Positions 1-12,900 of a stretch of DNA of 64,000 bases are shown here, piece by piece. The first letter of the stretch is position 1. Each line of letters opens with the position of its first letter. The notes under the pieces were generated by a model. It was not told the DNA's origin. It did no database searches and worked only from the letters and a program-made list of their open reading frames with translations. The stretch covers positions 7,821,767 through 7,885,766 of the forward strand of contig CM043791.1 in assembly GCA_023974075.1 (NCBI GenBank). Reading direction: 5' to 3'. The translations under genes were made by a program, and so were the position numbers. This DNA is from Chaenocephalus aceratus (Eukaryota > Chordata > Actinopteri > Perciformes > Channichthyidae).

Positions 1-3000
1 CAGGCATTTAAAGGGTTAAAATCCAGAATATTATTGAATGTTTGGTAGTTTTGAGTACGTTATAAGTTGTTTAAGTTATTCATGAAAAAAAAAGTAGGAA
101 AAAAAATTCATGTATGATGATTTAATAGCAGTTATTATGGGCGTGTACATTTTTGCCACGAAGGTGTCCAGAGAGTACAAAATGCATCACGAGAGTATAC
201 AAAACATGTAAGAGTAAACGACAATGGATTTAATAAATTTGACTCAGAAGAAGACTTCTTACCGAATTCCATGCCAAAAGCTGAACACAGCTGAAATGAT
301 CACCAAATCAAAACAAAAAGTCAGGGAAAATGTACAAAAATGCCCGAGGAGGGCACAAGGGTCAAAAGCAGTGAAAAATATAGAAAAACAATAGAAAATG
401 TATTGCCTGCTCAAAAGACAGAAAATACTAACAACATAGGACATTTAAGTCCAGAAGTTGTTACCGAAAACAGAGGAAGCAGAACAGCATACATTTTGTT
501 TAACTCTCATGACATTGAAACACAGAAATGGATAGACTTGACATTACAGGAGATGTCGTTATTTTGTCACATTAAATCCTGTTGTTGTTTTTCACACTCT
601 TTTGAGTTAAGTAACAAGAAGCAGATACATACTGTTGCAGGTCAAATCTTAACAACTGGGGTTGAGGTGAAATGTATGTTTTCTTCAGAGTTTGGTATAA
701 GAGTAGGAAGAAATTAAAAGATTTTAACATTATAGCTATTCCTGTGTTCCCATGAATATATTGCTTCGGGTGTATATGCTTCAACTTTGACTTACTATCA
801 ATTATCTGTATCAATATTGAATTAGTTGAATCAAATACACAAAGATAATATACTGTGACATTATCCATGGCACAACAAATCTCTCCTTTTTGAAAAACTA
901 AAACTCAAATCTATTATAAACTTGTGTTATGTGTAAGGTGCAATTATAGCCAGTGTGTTGATTGAAGTCACACAGTGTCGATAGCTGATAGTGTATTGCT
1001 CAGGAAGACTTGCATTGTTAAATTGTCGTCCCTTGAACCTGCCCTGGCCTGTATGCTCTCCATGAGTTTAGGCATGTACTTGTATTGTTGTTTCGCTGTA
1101 GCCTGAGGTACGGTTTCTATTGATTCCCTGATAAGAGCGCACACATACCTGAACGCTGTGTAAGAATCTGCTCCAGTGATATGAAAGGGAGCCAGCAGCT
1201 TTGTTTACAGAAGTGTAGAGTAGGACAAAAAGAAAACTTGTTGGAGAGAAGCAGAAAACATTCCAATCTGGATCAACCACATACATCCATTGTATTTCCA
1301 TACATACATTTAATTTCCGCATATCTTTAAAACAAGGGTATGTTATGTATTTTCGATGTTTTTGTTTTATTTGTTGAAAAAGTCTTTAGCAGGGTTGAAA
1401 AATGGATGTCCATTTTGCAATTGGAAAGACTTATCCCGTGTTAAGAAGAACCCTTAATGAGTTTGTGAGGGACTGGTCACTATTGGCACTATACATGAAA
1501 GAAGAATGGATAGTTGTTATATTTCTGGTGGTAGGAAGTGTAACAGAACAAGTACACACAGTTGGTCAACGCACAATCTTTTGACTAAATTGACTAAAAA
1601 CTTCTTCTATTTTGGTTCTTTGAATTTTGCACAAGTTGAAGAAGACTATTTACTTAAGTAAGAAGTGTCAAAATACTCAGTTACAAATAAAATTCCTGCG
1701 TTCAAAATTGTAAAATTACAAAAGTATAATCAAAAAACATTTTATATTTATTTATTTATTAGTACCAAAAGTAAATGTACTAATTATGAAGAATGGCCCA
1801 TTTAAGCACCATATATTTTTAATAATTGTATCATAATTTTTGATTAATCAATGTGTTCATCACTCCTAAATTAGACTTCAGTTGAATTACTTTGTATACT
1901 AATGGGAAGCTTAAAGGTAGGGTAGGTAAGAATGGAGAAACCAGCTAGAGTGCACTAGAATTTGAAAGTATGCAGCCGAAAGAAATCTGCCCTTTCCTTC
2001 AGACTTCCTCACAGAGCCTCTCCTCCAACACACACGAACGCGCACATGACCAATGAGGGCACGAGATAAGTTTGTGCACGAGATGGGAGGCTGACAGGCA
2101 GGTAGGCCATCCAGTTATTTTAGCCGGGCCGGCTAAAAGGATTGGTCGTGCTTTTTACAGCGCCACGGCTTCCACAGATAACATTTTGTTATGGATTTAT
2201 TGTCAAAGCATTTCATGTATTCATTGCTATCAGGAATTCCATGGAATATAACAAAACGTGTTTCTGAAATAAATTACATACCCACCTTTTTTTATAACTA
2301 GTATCTCAATCTGTAAAATAAATGTTGTTAATATAAAAGTACAACATTTGCTCACAAAATAAAGTGGAGTTAAAGTATAAACTAGCATGATGTGAAAAAG
2401 CTCATGTAAAGTACTTGGAGTATGTACTTTGTTAGTTTCCACTTTCCACCAATGGCTTTTTCATATGTTTTGTCAAAGGTCTAGGTTTTGGTATTGTATC
2501 ATCTAATGTTGGTTAAAAAACGATTGTGGCCAGCAATCAATAAATCAAATGATCCGACGGAAACAAGCAAAACAACATGTATCTGTGTCGCAGGAGAGAC
2601 ATAACACTAGGCTTGTTCAAAGTACCTACTTTGACACGAAGATCATTAAAAGCCTTAAATCATTACAGCGCCATATTAACCTCACGATGATCTGCTAGTA
2701 TTCAAATCTTACTGCACATGAGACCGATAACTGCGGTTTAGTGTTGATTACTCTTGATATTCTTGGTTAGTAGGATATAAGATAAAAACGGCGAGGGCCT
2801 CTGTTATGTGCTGAAAAGCCTTTCAGAGTCTGAACTGATCTGGAACTGCAAGGTCAGGCCCGCCCGGATCTGGCTGTCTCAGCGGACCGTAGCTGGTCTT
2901 CCGTTCTCTCCTGGTTGGTCCATCAGCCAAAACCAATTAGCAGAGTGAGCCCAAAGCCCAGACAGAGGGGCTGGAGTCAAACGCAGGGAGAGGGGCGATT

Positions 3001-3831
3001 CAGTTTCCTCTGGAGGACACTGGGCACTTGAGAAATAGACAACAAGTCCGAGATAGAAGTAGGAAATAACCTTCCACCAAAACCTATAGTCTCAAAAGAT
3101 ACCGTACTTTGTCTGTTTGGTTTAAATGTGAAGTTTGACTTTGCAATATTACCTTTGTCTACCTATTTGCCATTACGAGTTCTTAGCATAAATATACCAA
3201 GTTGGTTCTAATGTTTAGCAATTTCATTGTTTATCTATTTAAATTTTTGTTATCAGAAAAAAATATTTCAGATTATTCCTAAAGATACGTTTTGCCAACA
3301 GTTAGATGGACTTTCCCACAGACTTAAAATATATTGTAAAAATGTCCACAAACCGAAGAAGAAATGGAAAAGTTCAACAAACACAAAAATGAATTGAGAA
3401 TTTCCACAAACACAAGAAGAATCAACAAAAAGTCAAATAAACCCAGGGACAAATGGAATAGTTGAACAAATAAAAAAAGAAATGGAAAATTCATAACATT
3501 TTTTTAAATAAACAAACCCAAGAATGATTGCAACAAAAGGAGTGAAAAAAAATCCATCTAATTAAGTTTCCATTGAAAAGTTGAAAAAACCCAAGAGAAG
3601 ATGGGAAGTTGAATAAACAGCAAAAGAAACATTTTAAACGTTAAAAAACACAATTAAAATGTTCCACACATCAATAAGAAAGAACGACATTTTTCTAACT
3701 CTCAAACTAAAAAAATGTCTCCCGCTTTTTCTTCAGACCCTTGTACAAGTGTCACTTCAGAAGCCCCTTGAATATATTTTACTTCGACACATGTATATAT
3801 TTCAGTATTGTATATGCATCATGTTTTTCAG
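1..3831 (+). other. lamb4: lamb4 intron, 5' part of window
   Basis: No laminin-like exon was found here in either strand. The exon at 3832 enters mid-codon, so this stretch is read as intron continuing from exons outside the window. It is AT-rich. A likely old repeat lies near 1905-2190. The longer open frames, such as 340-717, have no recognisable content. Confidence 0.6.
1905..2190. repeat. Dispersed repeat of teleost type
   Basis: GC-richer block in AT-rich intron. It starts with aaaggtagggtaggtaaga and holds the stretch 'acaggcaggtaggcca' near 2093. It resembles a repeat commonly seen in fish introns. The family is not identified and the boundaries are approximate. Confidence 0.35.
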
Positions 3832-3952
3832 ATACATCCAGATGCCCCGGCCGTTCTGTTTCGAGCCCAGTAATCGCTACGTGGTTTCCATCCGGTTCCA
3901 GCGCCACGGGGTCACGCACAGACACCTCACTGCCTTCATTCTCATAGACTCG
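3832..3952 (+). CDS. lamb4: lamb4 exon: end of LF/L4b domain
   Basis: First lamb4 exon in the window. It starts with the third base of a codon after a TTTTTCAG acceptor and ends in phase 0 before gtgagc. The product contains [18 protein letters not shown], which aligns with the 'RYVVLPRPVCFE' stretch of laminin beta-1 LF, and ends in FILIDS, matching TLIDS. The preceding exon is outside the window. Confidence 0.88.
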
Positions 3953-6900
3953 GTGAGCAACCTCCTTTATTCACTATCATTGGCTTGTACGGTTGTTTTG
4001 TGTTTCCTGCTATCCTCCCCCCCCCCGCTCATAATCCCAGTCTCTTTACATGTACCTCCAATTCTATATTTACAGTATAATCCTTTCCTTTTTTTAACCT
4101 TCATCTTTTTTGTTCCTCTAATAGCTGGTTCTAATCCCCAAATACAATGAGCTGCCTGGTTTCCAAGGGAACGAGGTGGAGGCGGAGCAGCGGCGGGAGG
4201 AGATGATCCGCTACATGTGTCTGGATTCCTTCATGATCACACCGATGCCCGCCCTGGCCGAGATGTGCTCCAAACTCATCTGCAGCATATCCTCCATCAT
4301 TCACGATGGGGCTCTGTGTAAGTACACAAAAACACACAAAACATGCAGATATTTAAAAGATGTGGGGTCAAATGCGTTGGCAATTCCTGGATCGAGTTCT
4401 TTTTATTTCTTTTATTGGTGGTAGTGATGAAATTGTTATGTATTATTTACATGTGTCACATTTAGGCTCCCAATACAAACATCTGTCCACAGTTGTTATC
4501 CACTTAAATCTACATCATATTAGCCTCTATAATCTTTCATTAAGATGTAAACCGCTTCTTCCATTTCTGTATACAAAATGACATATTGTCCTATTTATCC
4601 GAATTGCATCACCTTGGATGAGAGCTTTTTCACATGGAAGTAGAAGGAGAGTCATCCCCCCTTACTTCACCATTTCATTGTGAGCATTAAAAGTGATTGA
4701 ACCACTTCTCTTGTTAATTAAGAGACTCTGGGACGTTTCCCCAGGCATATAATAAGAGGGGATTTGCTGACACCTGCTGGTGCATAGCTGAATTGATGAT
4801 TGAGTAAATTGCCCTCCACAATAATTCTGTTGCAAGTATTTTAACATTTGGGGCACAAATAGAATTCCTGCTTTATCTGTTTTAATTTTTTTGAAATGTA
4901 TGAAGTTAGTTTAGTCCATACCTGTACATTGTTTGAAAATACAAACTAATCAAACTCATGTTTAAATTAATAAAAAAAGACAAAGAAACTTGCCTTATCG
5001 TATGCAATTTAAAAAAGGGAAGTAATTATTAAACGAATACATTGAAAGTAATTCAGAATTCACAAAAATAAACAACGGGGGATAATTCTAAAAACGAAAA
5101 CACTAACATATTTAAAGGGAGATTAAACATCATTGGAAGACATTGATACTTGGGTGCATTATAAATGACTGATCTGTATGTTCTGTGTGCAGCGTGTCAG
5201 TGTGACCCTCAGGGCTCCCTCAGTGGGGAGTGCGACCGGGTGGGGGGTCAGTGTCGCTGTAAACCCAACGTGATGGGTCGCCGCTGTGACCAGTGTTCTC
5301 CAGAAACATACGGCTTTGGAGTGAGCGGCTGCACTGGTGAGTCAGATCTAGCATCAGCCACGTCTGTCACATGCTTCACACAACCACGCCAGAAAGACAC
5401 CAGACCACCATCAAGGCACAGCAAAGTAGGAACAGAGAAGATCCAGACGCCACAGCACGCTTCAGTGGGTTGTACCTTTTTAGATTTAGAGGGATCATTT
5501 TTGTAATAGTCAAAACATTTATATACAGTTTTATTATTCAAGTTTATACTTTGAAAAAAGTATTGCTATACAGTATACACTTCTGCGCTTTCAGCAAATG
5601 TCATTTACATTTTTGGAATTGTAAAAAAAGAAAAAGGGTTAGGGTTCTACATGAACCCACAAAGACAACTTTTTGCAACTGACAGTTTTTCCTAACTTTT
5701 TAACACGAATAAAAAGAAGAGCCACTCGATGGCAGAACGCTACTTCACAATACAGGCTGGCTCAAGATATGTCTCCTCACTAGCGTGGTGTTTGTCATTT
5801 ACACTCAATCATGGAGCAGTAAACAGAGGATGTTCTGGTTCTGTTGTTTCTACATCCTCTCCAGTTAGAGTTTGGGTCATCCAATCACATTTGTATTGAA
5901 TTGTCTTTTTATACATATTTGATCACATATTTGTATGAACCATTCAACTTAACTGTAGATCTGTGGTTTTAGTTTTAATGATATAGACACACTATATATA
6001 TATAACCCAACAAATATAAATATATATGTTTAGTTCTGTGTGCTGATGTGCTATTTATGTTTGTATATCATGTTATGTTTTTTATAAATGATATCTTAAC
6101 CTATGCATCTGTTCTAGTCACTTAGCGCTCTGAAAAACAGTGAGTAACCTTTGAACCTGCCGTCCCGCCCAGCCTGCGACTGCCACTCAGAGGGGTCTCT
6201 GAGCCACCAATGTGACCCGGCCACAGGACAGTGCCAGTGCAGGCAGGGAGCCACGGGGCGCCAGTGCTCAGACTGCCAGCCGGGCCAGTGGGGCTTCCCC
6301 AGCTGCAGCCCCTGTCAGTGCAACGGCCACGCTGACCTCTGTGACCCCCGCACGGGAGAGTGTCGGGACTGCAGGGACTACACAACAGGACACCTGTGTG
6401 AGCGGTAAGAGTCCCTCTGAGTCAGACTGTCCCCCCGCCCCTGAATATTAGACTGATGATGGATGTCTCCCTCGTCTGTCCCAGTTGTGTGGATGGGTTC
6501 TTTGGAAACCCGGTGCTGGGTTCAGGGGAGCACTGTCGGCCCTGCCCCTGCCCCGGGAACCCCGGCTCGGGTCACTTCAACGGGCACTCCTGTGAAGCTG
6601 ACCAAACGTCCAACCAGATCATCTGCACCTGCAGACAGGGCTACGCTGGTAAGCTAGCACGCTGAACACACACATGTTCTTATTTCTGTTCATCACTTTT
6701 TGCTCTACTACGGTTCAGCTATATTTCATGTAATAGTTTACCTTGTCCTGCATTTCACTTGCACTATTTGATCATTTGTTATGTCTTAAGCATATTTTTT
6801 TGATGCATAGTTGGAGCGGCCTAGGACTTTATATTTCCATTGCCAAATCTACGATGGAGCTATTACGCATATGCAATGAAACCTTTGAATCTGTGAATCG

Positions 6901-9890
6901 CCCGTGGTCTGATTACAGTTATATATTGTCGGTGATCCTGCAATCAAATATGAGATACTTACCCTCTGCTTCCCTCTCACATCAGAAGTCCTGAAGCTAA
7001 TTGTCATGCTCTATTCTCCCTTTTATCGCTCCCCTTAGGGTCCCGCTGTGACCAGTGTGCCCCTGGTTTCTATGGCAACCCAGAGCAACCTGGCGGGCAG
7101 TGCCTCCCGTGCGAGTGCAACGCTAACATCGACACCCAGGACCCCGGGTCATGTGACCCCCGGACCGGCCAGTGCATCAAGTGCCTGTACCACACCGACG
7201 GCTCCTCCTGTGACCACTGTCAGAACGGTTACTTTGGCAACGCTCTGGCACACGACTGCAGACGTGAGTTAGGATAGCAGATGTCACATTTCATTCCTTT
7301 AAGTTGCCTGGAGTTACGGGTGCATGAGTTGCATATTTTTCTTTTGCTATGACTCATTCCAGATTCAATACCAAACCCCCTAGTATTGAAATGGCAGTGT
7401 GCAAAGTTTTAAGAGAAGATGATGTTTCATTATTTGTACATACAGTATATCTTTACAAACAAACGGTCTCCTCTCTGTCTGGGCATTACATACTGGTTTC
7501 TATCCTCAGGCTGTACGTGTGTGACTGCGGGCACGCTGCAGTCTGCGTGCCCTGGTGGAGAGTGTCACTGTGACCGGCAGAGCGGGGCCTGCTCCTGCAG
7601 GGAGAGCGTGGCGGGCCATAACTGTGACCAGTGCGCCGCCAACCACTGGAACTACGGTCAGGACCGAGGCTGCGAGCCCTGCGGCTGCGACCCCCAGCAC
7701 TCTCTGGGAGCTCACTGCAACATGGTGAGCAAGCAGAGGGTCTGACAGCCTGGGAAGGGATCATGCAAACTGGGATGAATAACTAAGTGTCTGCTTCTCT
7801 CTGTCCTCAACAGTTCACCGGGCAGTGCCACTGTCGCCCAGGCTTCGGAGGGAAACAGTGCACTGAGTGTGAGCAGTTCCACTGGGGAGACCCGCGGGTG
7901 CAGTGTCAAGGTATCTCCCCGTGTGACAGATACTGCTGGATGAATACCACATGTGCACAGAATGTTTATTATTTAGAGTAGAAAACATTTAGTGAAGCTG
8001 TAAAACAATCCGTGTGTCAGTGTTTGGTGTTTCATGGCCGAAAGCAAAACTTCCCTTCCTGTACCTTTCCAATAAATAAATGATATGTAACTTTCCTCAT
8101 TAGAATATCTTAAAATTACTAGACATACGTTATATATTTTGTTGAGTTGTGTTTTGATATATAATCACAAATCTATAAATCTCTTTTGAAAATCCTGAAA
8201 TCTATGATTTTAATCCGCTAACAGTTGTATCGCTTTTGCGCAAGTCTATATTTTTACCAGGTGATGGATTTTGTCATCATCGGCCAGCGTCTTAACTAAT
8301 CAGAGAAACATGCTGAGGGAACATTAGTGGCAGGTTTGCCAAACATCATCAGAGAAACACACATTTGAAATATGAAACGACTTTATTCTGTGTTTTTACG
8401 CATTCCAATCACCGGGTCCGTTTGTTTTTGAGCGGAGGAGACTTTTGAGCATCATTTTTTTTAGAGCATGCTGATGGATGAACACTAAAGGCAACCTAAC
8501 CACTACCCCCCATGATTCCACGCTACATCACAACAAGGGCGAAGTAGCTTCAGTCTTTTTTTAGAGGTCATAAAAATAAAAATAAAATGTCTTTGTCCTC
8601 CCTCCTGTCCTTCAGAGTGTAGCTGCCACCCTCTCGGCTCGGAGATGGCTCAGTGCGACAGGTTGACGGGGACGTGTGAGTGCAGGGAGGGAGCGGCAGG
8701 GAAGCACTGCGATGAATGCGCCCGTGGTTTCGCCGGCGTCTTCCCCGAGTGCGTCCGCTGTCACGCCTGCTTTCAGCTGTGGGACGACGCCATTTGCCAG
8801 ATCAAAAGAGACCTGGAGCACATCCAGTACACTGCGCAGAAGATCCTGGAAAGCGGAATCACCCCAGGGGTCGGGGACACGCGAATCAAAGAGCTGGAGA
8901 AGAAGCTGAAGCAAGTAAAAGATCTGATCAGTTCTGAGGACAGCCACAAGATCCACCAGCTGATTGGACAGAGCATCGATGACCTCAGGTGATGATGCCA
9001 CACAGAGCTGGGATGTTTACTTGGCATGATGTGTCCCCTGCCAGTAACTGTCTGGATGTTATATTGAAGTATCCTGCTGTGTGTGTTCCAGGGCTGAGAT
9101 CGCCCTGAGCGACGGGCGCCTGATGGGCGTCACCAGAGAGCTGAATGTAACAACAGAAGATGAAGGGGCGCTGAGTCAGACCCTGACTGGCCTGGAGAGA
9201 GAGCTGAGGGACATCAACACCACCGTGGCTCACAAACACCGCCTGCTGCAGGACTACCTCACCTCAGGATTTACAGGTAGCCAATTCAATCAAGTCAGTG
9301 AGGCTATGCTGACATTGTGTGACAATCTTATAAGTCAATGGTATATGACACTTTCCATTATGGGTGAACATATCAAAATGTTCTAGCTGGGAGAGGAGGT
9401 TGGAGAAACTTCTTTGTCGATTCAATTCAGAAAAGTATGAAGAAAATAGAACTCAAAGAATCATTTGATGAAGTCTCACTTCAGGCATAATATCAAGCAA
9501 GTGACGTCGATCAAACCTTCCAACGCGGTTCTTCACAAAACGTTTTTAATGTTGTAACTTAATTTGACAGAATTAGTTTGAGGTGGATGACTTTGTCTTC
9601 ACGCAGAATATTTGAAGTTTATTTTTGTAAATTTGTGACTTAAATCTTTGAGAATTTTAGATTTTTGTTCTTGTTATTTAATGAATGTATAATTTGAGAG
9701 AATATCATTCTCTAAAATTCATTAAATCATTTATAGATACATGTATTTTCTTTTTACATAGAATGGCCCTAATGTGCTGCCATAGTGTAAACAAGAGCAT
9801 AAGCAAACATATAAAAACATGTGTGATACACAAACATCATGACTACAAACAGATATGTTCAGATTTTCTGTGGTGAGCAATTGCAAAATG

Positions 9891-9927
<37 letters not shown>

Positions 9928-12900
9928 GGAAATAAACGTTGTCCCAAGTTGGGAAGTCGTTTTGTCACATCGTAATTCATGTTCAATCACTGTCAACAAA
10001 GCTGAAATGTTAAAATAATGTGAGGGAAATTCTGATGCAAACATAAACCCTTTGCTTGTCTTAACAGATCAGTTTGATAAAGTGAAGCGGTTTCATAATG
10101 AGTCGGTGAAGGCACAGGAGAAATGCAACGCCTCGGTGTCCGGTCCGCTCAGTCCTGTGGAGCGGTCCAAAGAGACCCGGGCTGTCACCGAGGACCTGCT
10201 GGACGCCAGCAAAGACAAGTTCCTGCGGGCTCTGGCTGCTCAGAACAAGTCTCTGAACGAGCTGCAGGACAAAGCCCACGACCTGGACAAGAGCGTCCAG
10301 CACCTCAGCAACAAGGTGGGCGGGGGCAGGGGCGTCATCACTTCCTTCCTTACTCACTTCCTCCCTTCATCTTGAAGTGGATCATCTGAGATACAAAAAA
10401 GGTTGTTTTGTAAAGTATTTCTCAATTGTGCAGAATCAAGTAAAAGCATTCGAGTTCATTTCATTTTCCATTTGTGTTTTGGAAGAAGGTCTTAGGAATA
10501 GAGGACGTATTGAGAGAGATAATGCAGGATGTTTCAGTTTTGTCTTATAATAACTTATTCAGAACATATCCCTTCTTTCATCAATGGTGAACTAGATGGT
10601 AAAGGTTTGTATTTGTATTACATTAGTAGTACTCTGTTTTCCTGTCTATCAGGTCGCCCACTTTGTAACAAAGGGGAAAGACAACCAAAACACTGTCAAT
10701 ACATGTTGTTTTCCAAGTGTTATTAAATTATTAAATAATTGATACACTTAATGTAGTTCTCACCAATAATATGATTGTTGTAACATTAATACTTTTGTAT
10801 GCATGCTTCTACGTAACATTACGCTGTCTCTTTCTGCTGTACCAACGCACATGTCCCCTCTGTGGGACTAATAAAGCTATTCTGATTCTGATTGATATAG
10901 CATTAGTATAAACGTATCCGTGATATACTGCATGTTCTTCTTACGTCCCTATGGAATACTTTGAACTGAATTCATAGACCTATAGACTAATTTGCAATGA
11001 AAAAAAGTGATTTTTATATATTTTTTTACTTGGAATGATTTATTTTTTAGTATTAATTGTAGGTCATTTTATCGGAAGACACACATTCTTTATTCTTTTA
11101 AAAAAAATGTTTATTAACTGTCTTTTTTCTTTCACTGACTAAAGCATTTCATGTAAGGATAATGCATTGCTGCTCCTTCCAGGTGTGTGGCGGTCACAGC
11201 AATTCAAGTTGCTCAGACAGTCAATGTGGTGCCGGTTGCCATGACGATCGGCGTGGATGTGGAGGAGAGGGATGCAACGGGACGGTTAGCGCTTCTGTCG
11301 CAGCTCTGAATCTCACCAGGAAAACCACGGAGAGTCTGAACACCGCCAACGAGGAGCTGCAGAGCGTCGCCAGAAAGGTAGATACATACAGTGTGGGAAG
11401 GAGAGTGCATCCTCTTAAAGATATAAAGTATAACATTTCTTTGTCTTTGTTTCCTGTGTCCAGCTCCAGGATATCGCCACCCTGACAAAGGATGTAAAGA
11501 ACCAGGCGATGAACACGCTGGAGAAAGCGCAGAAGAAGAAGGAGCACTTTGAAAACAACAACAACAAGCTGAAAGATTTCATCAAGAAGATCAGAGACTT
11601 CCTCACCGGTACATCGTAGTGTTTTACTGCTGTTATTAGCTCTGTACACAATAGTTTGATACTGCTTACATAATGTTGACATATATCATTTAAATCAACA
11701 TTCAAACGGCCCTGGGTTCTCAATGGGGGGTTCGTGATTTCATCTCTACTCCTTAATATCCTTCAGTTAGTAACTTAACCCAAATTAATCCCATAGGCAG
11801 CTTTTTTTAAAGAGACTATTATTCTTCATTGTGCGTCTCGCCGGTGTTTCTGCAAAGTCTCTTTAAACTTGCTTTCCAAAAGTCAAAGTTGTATTTAATT
11901 CCAAAATTCATATCAAAGCAAATCATCGGCTTCAATCGGTATTTGTTGTCATTTTGTCTTTTAAAACAACTTTTTAACAGCACTCAAAAAGCGGTTTACT
12001 GTTCAAACTGTCGCACCCAAAAGGAAGGCTTGCACCTGTGTTTCACTTCTGATGATGACATCACAACATGTAATGACAGACATTTGAAGCTTCAAAGGAA
12101 AACTTGAAAGAATCTTTCATGTAAACATATGACCTCTGTACCGTTGGAGAAGATGATCTGTGCTCAGAAGTCTAGTTTAGCTGGAATTCTCCTGCGGTAT
12201 GATCTTATTTCTAGTATTTATTTGTTTTTGTTTTTCTCTCTTCCCCTTGTTGTTGTGTACAGAGGAGGGTGCGGACCCAGAGAGCATAGAGAAGGTGGCT
12301 CTGCAGGTGCTGTCCATCACGCTGCCCGTCAACAGGACGGCTCTGGACAGGATGGTCCAGCAGATCAAGGGCGGCCTCTCCAACCTCACCAACATCGAGG
12401 GCATCGTCAACCAAACCTCGCAGCATATCAAGGAAGCCAAGGAGCTGCTCCAGAAAGCTAAGGATGCTAAGTAAGTAAAGCTGTTGTGTTTTGTTTTTTT
12501 CAAAACAACATTTCCCATAATCCAGTTTGCTTGCTGTCAGAAGGAGCAGGGTTCGTTCTCTGGCTGCCCACACATATAGAAAGCAACTGCTTAATAATAA
12601 TGAAGCCATTTGCAATGAGAGGCTTCTATGGACCAGGGTTCAGCTGAGAGTCGACAATGGGCGGCAGTAGCTCAGTCTGTATGGACTTGGTTTGAGAACA
12701 AAATGGTTGCCGGTTCAGGGGCCTATGCTACGAAGCTGGTTCAACCTAACCTGGATATGTTTGAGTTAGCCGGTTGGCCTAATCCAAAACATACGCGCTC
12801 TCGCTAAACGGTACTACGACGCTGGTTATCAAGTGGATCGCTCAAGCCAGCCGTGTCCTATCTAGTTAGGTGCGCGTTCACATGAAAGGGGTGGTATCTG

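Larger units (their letters stand above)
4318..8615 (+). other. lamb4 introns among LE exons
   Basis: Introns 4318-5192, 5337-6172, 6649-7038 and 7911-8615 are AT-rich and contain no gene, RNA or clear mobile element that I recognise. A short TA run is at about 5991-6003. Confidence 0.5.

Noticed and set aside
340..717. 125-codon open frame on the plus strand
   Set aside because: No recognisable domain, AT-rich codons and no splice context; it lies in the lamb4 intron and looks like chance.
2810..3060. GC-richer block in the lamb4 intron, tested as a missing LF exon
   Set aside because: No frame resembles the LF domain between the LE array and YIQMPRP; stops occur in all frames.
4131..4337. 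Minus-strand frame overlapping the lamb4 LF exon
   Set aside because: Shadow of the well-supported plus-strand exon.
9594..9725. Imperfect inverted repeat around gagagaatatcattctcta
   Set aside because: Arms contain mismatches and a gap in very AT-rich sequence; chance is likely.
12660..12720. tRNA-like sequence, considered as a tRNA gene
   Set aside because: Only an A/B-box-like head is present, with no complete cloverleaf; fits a tRNA-derived SINE.
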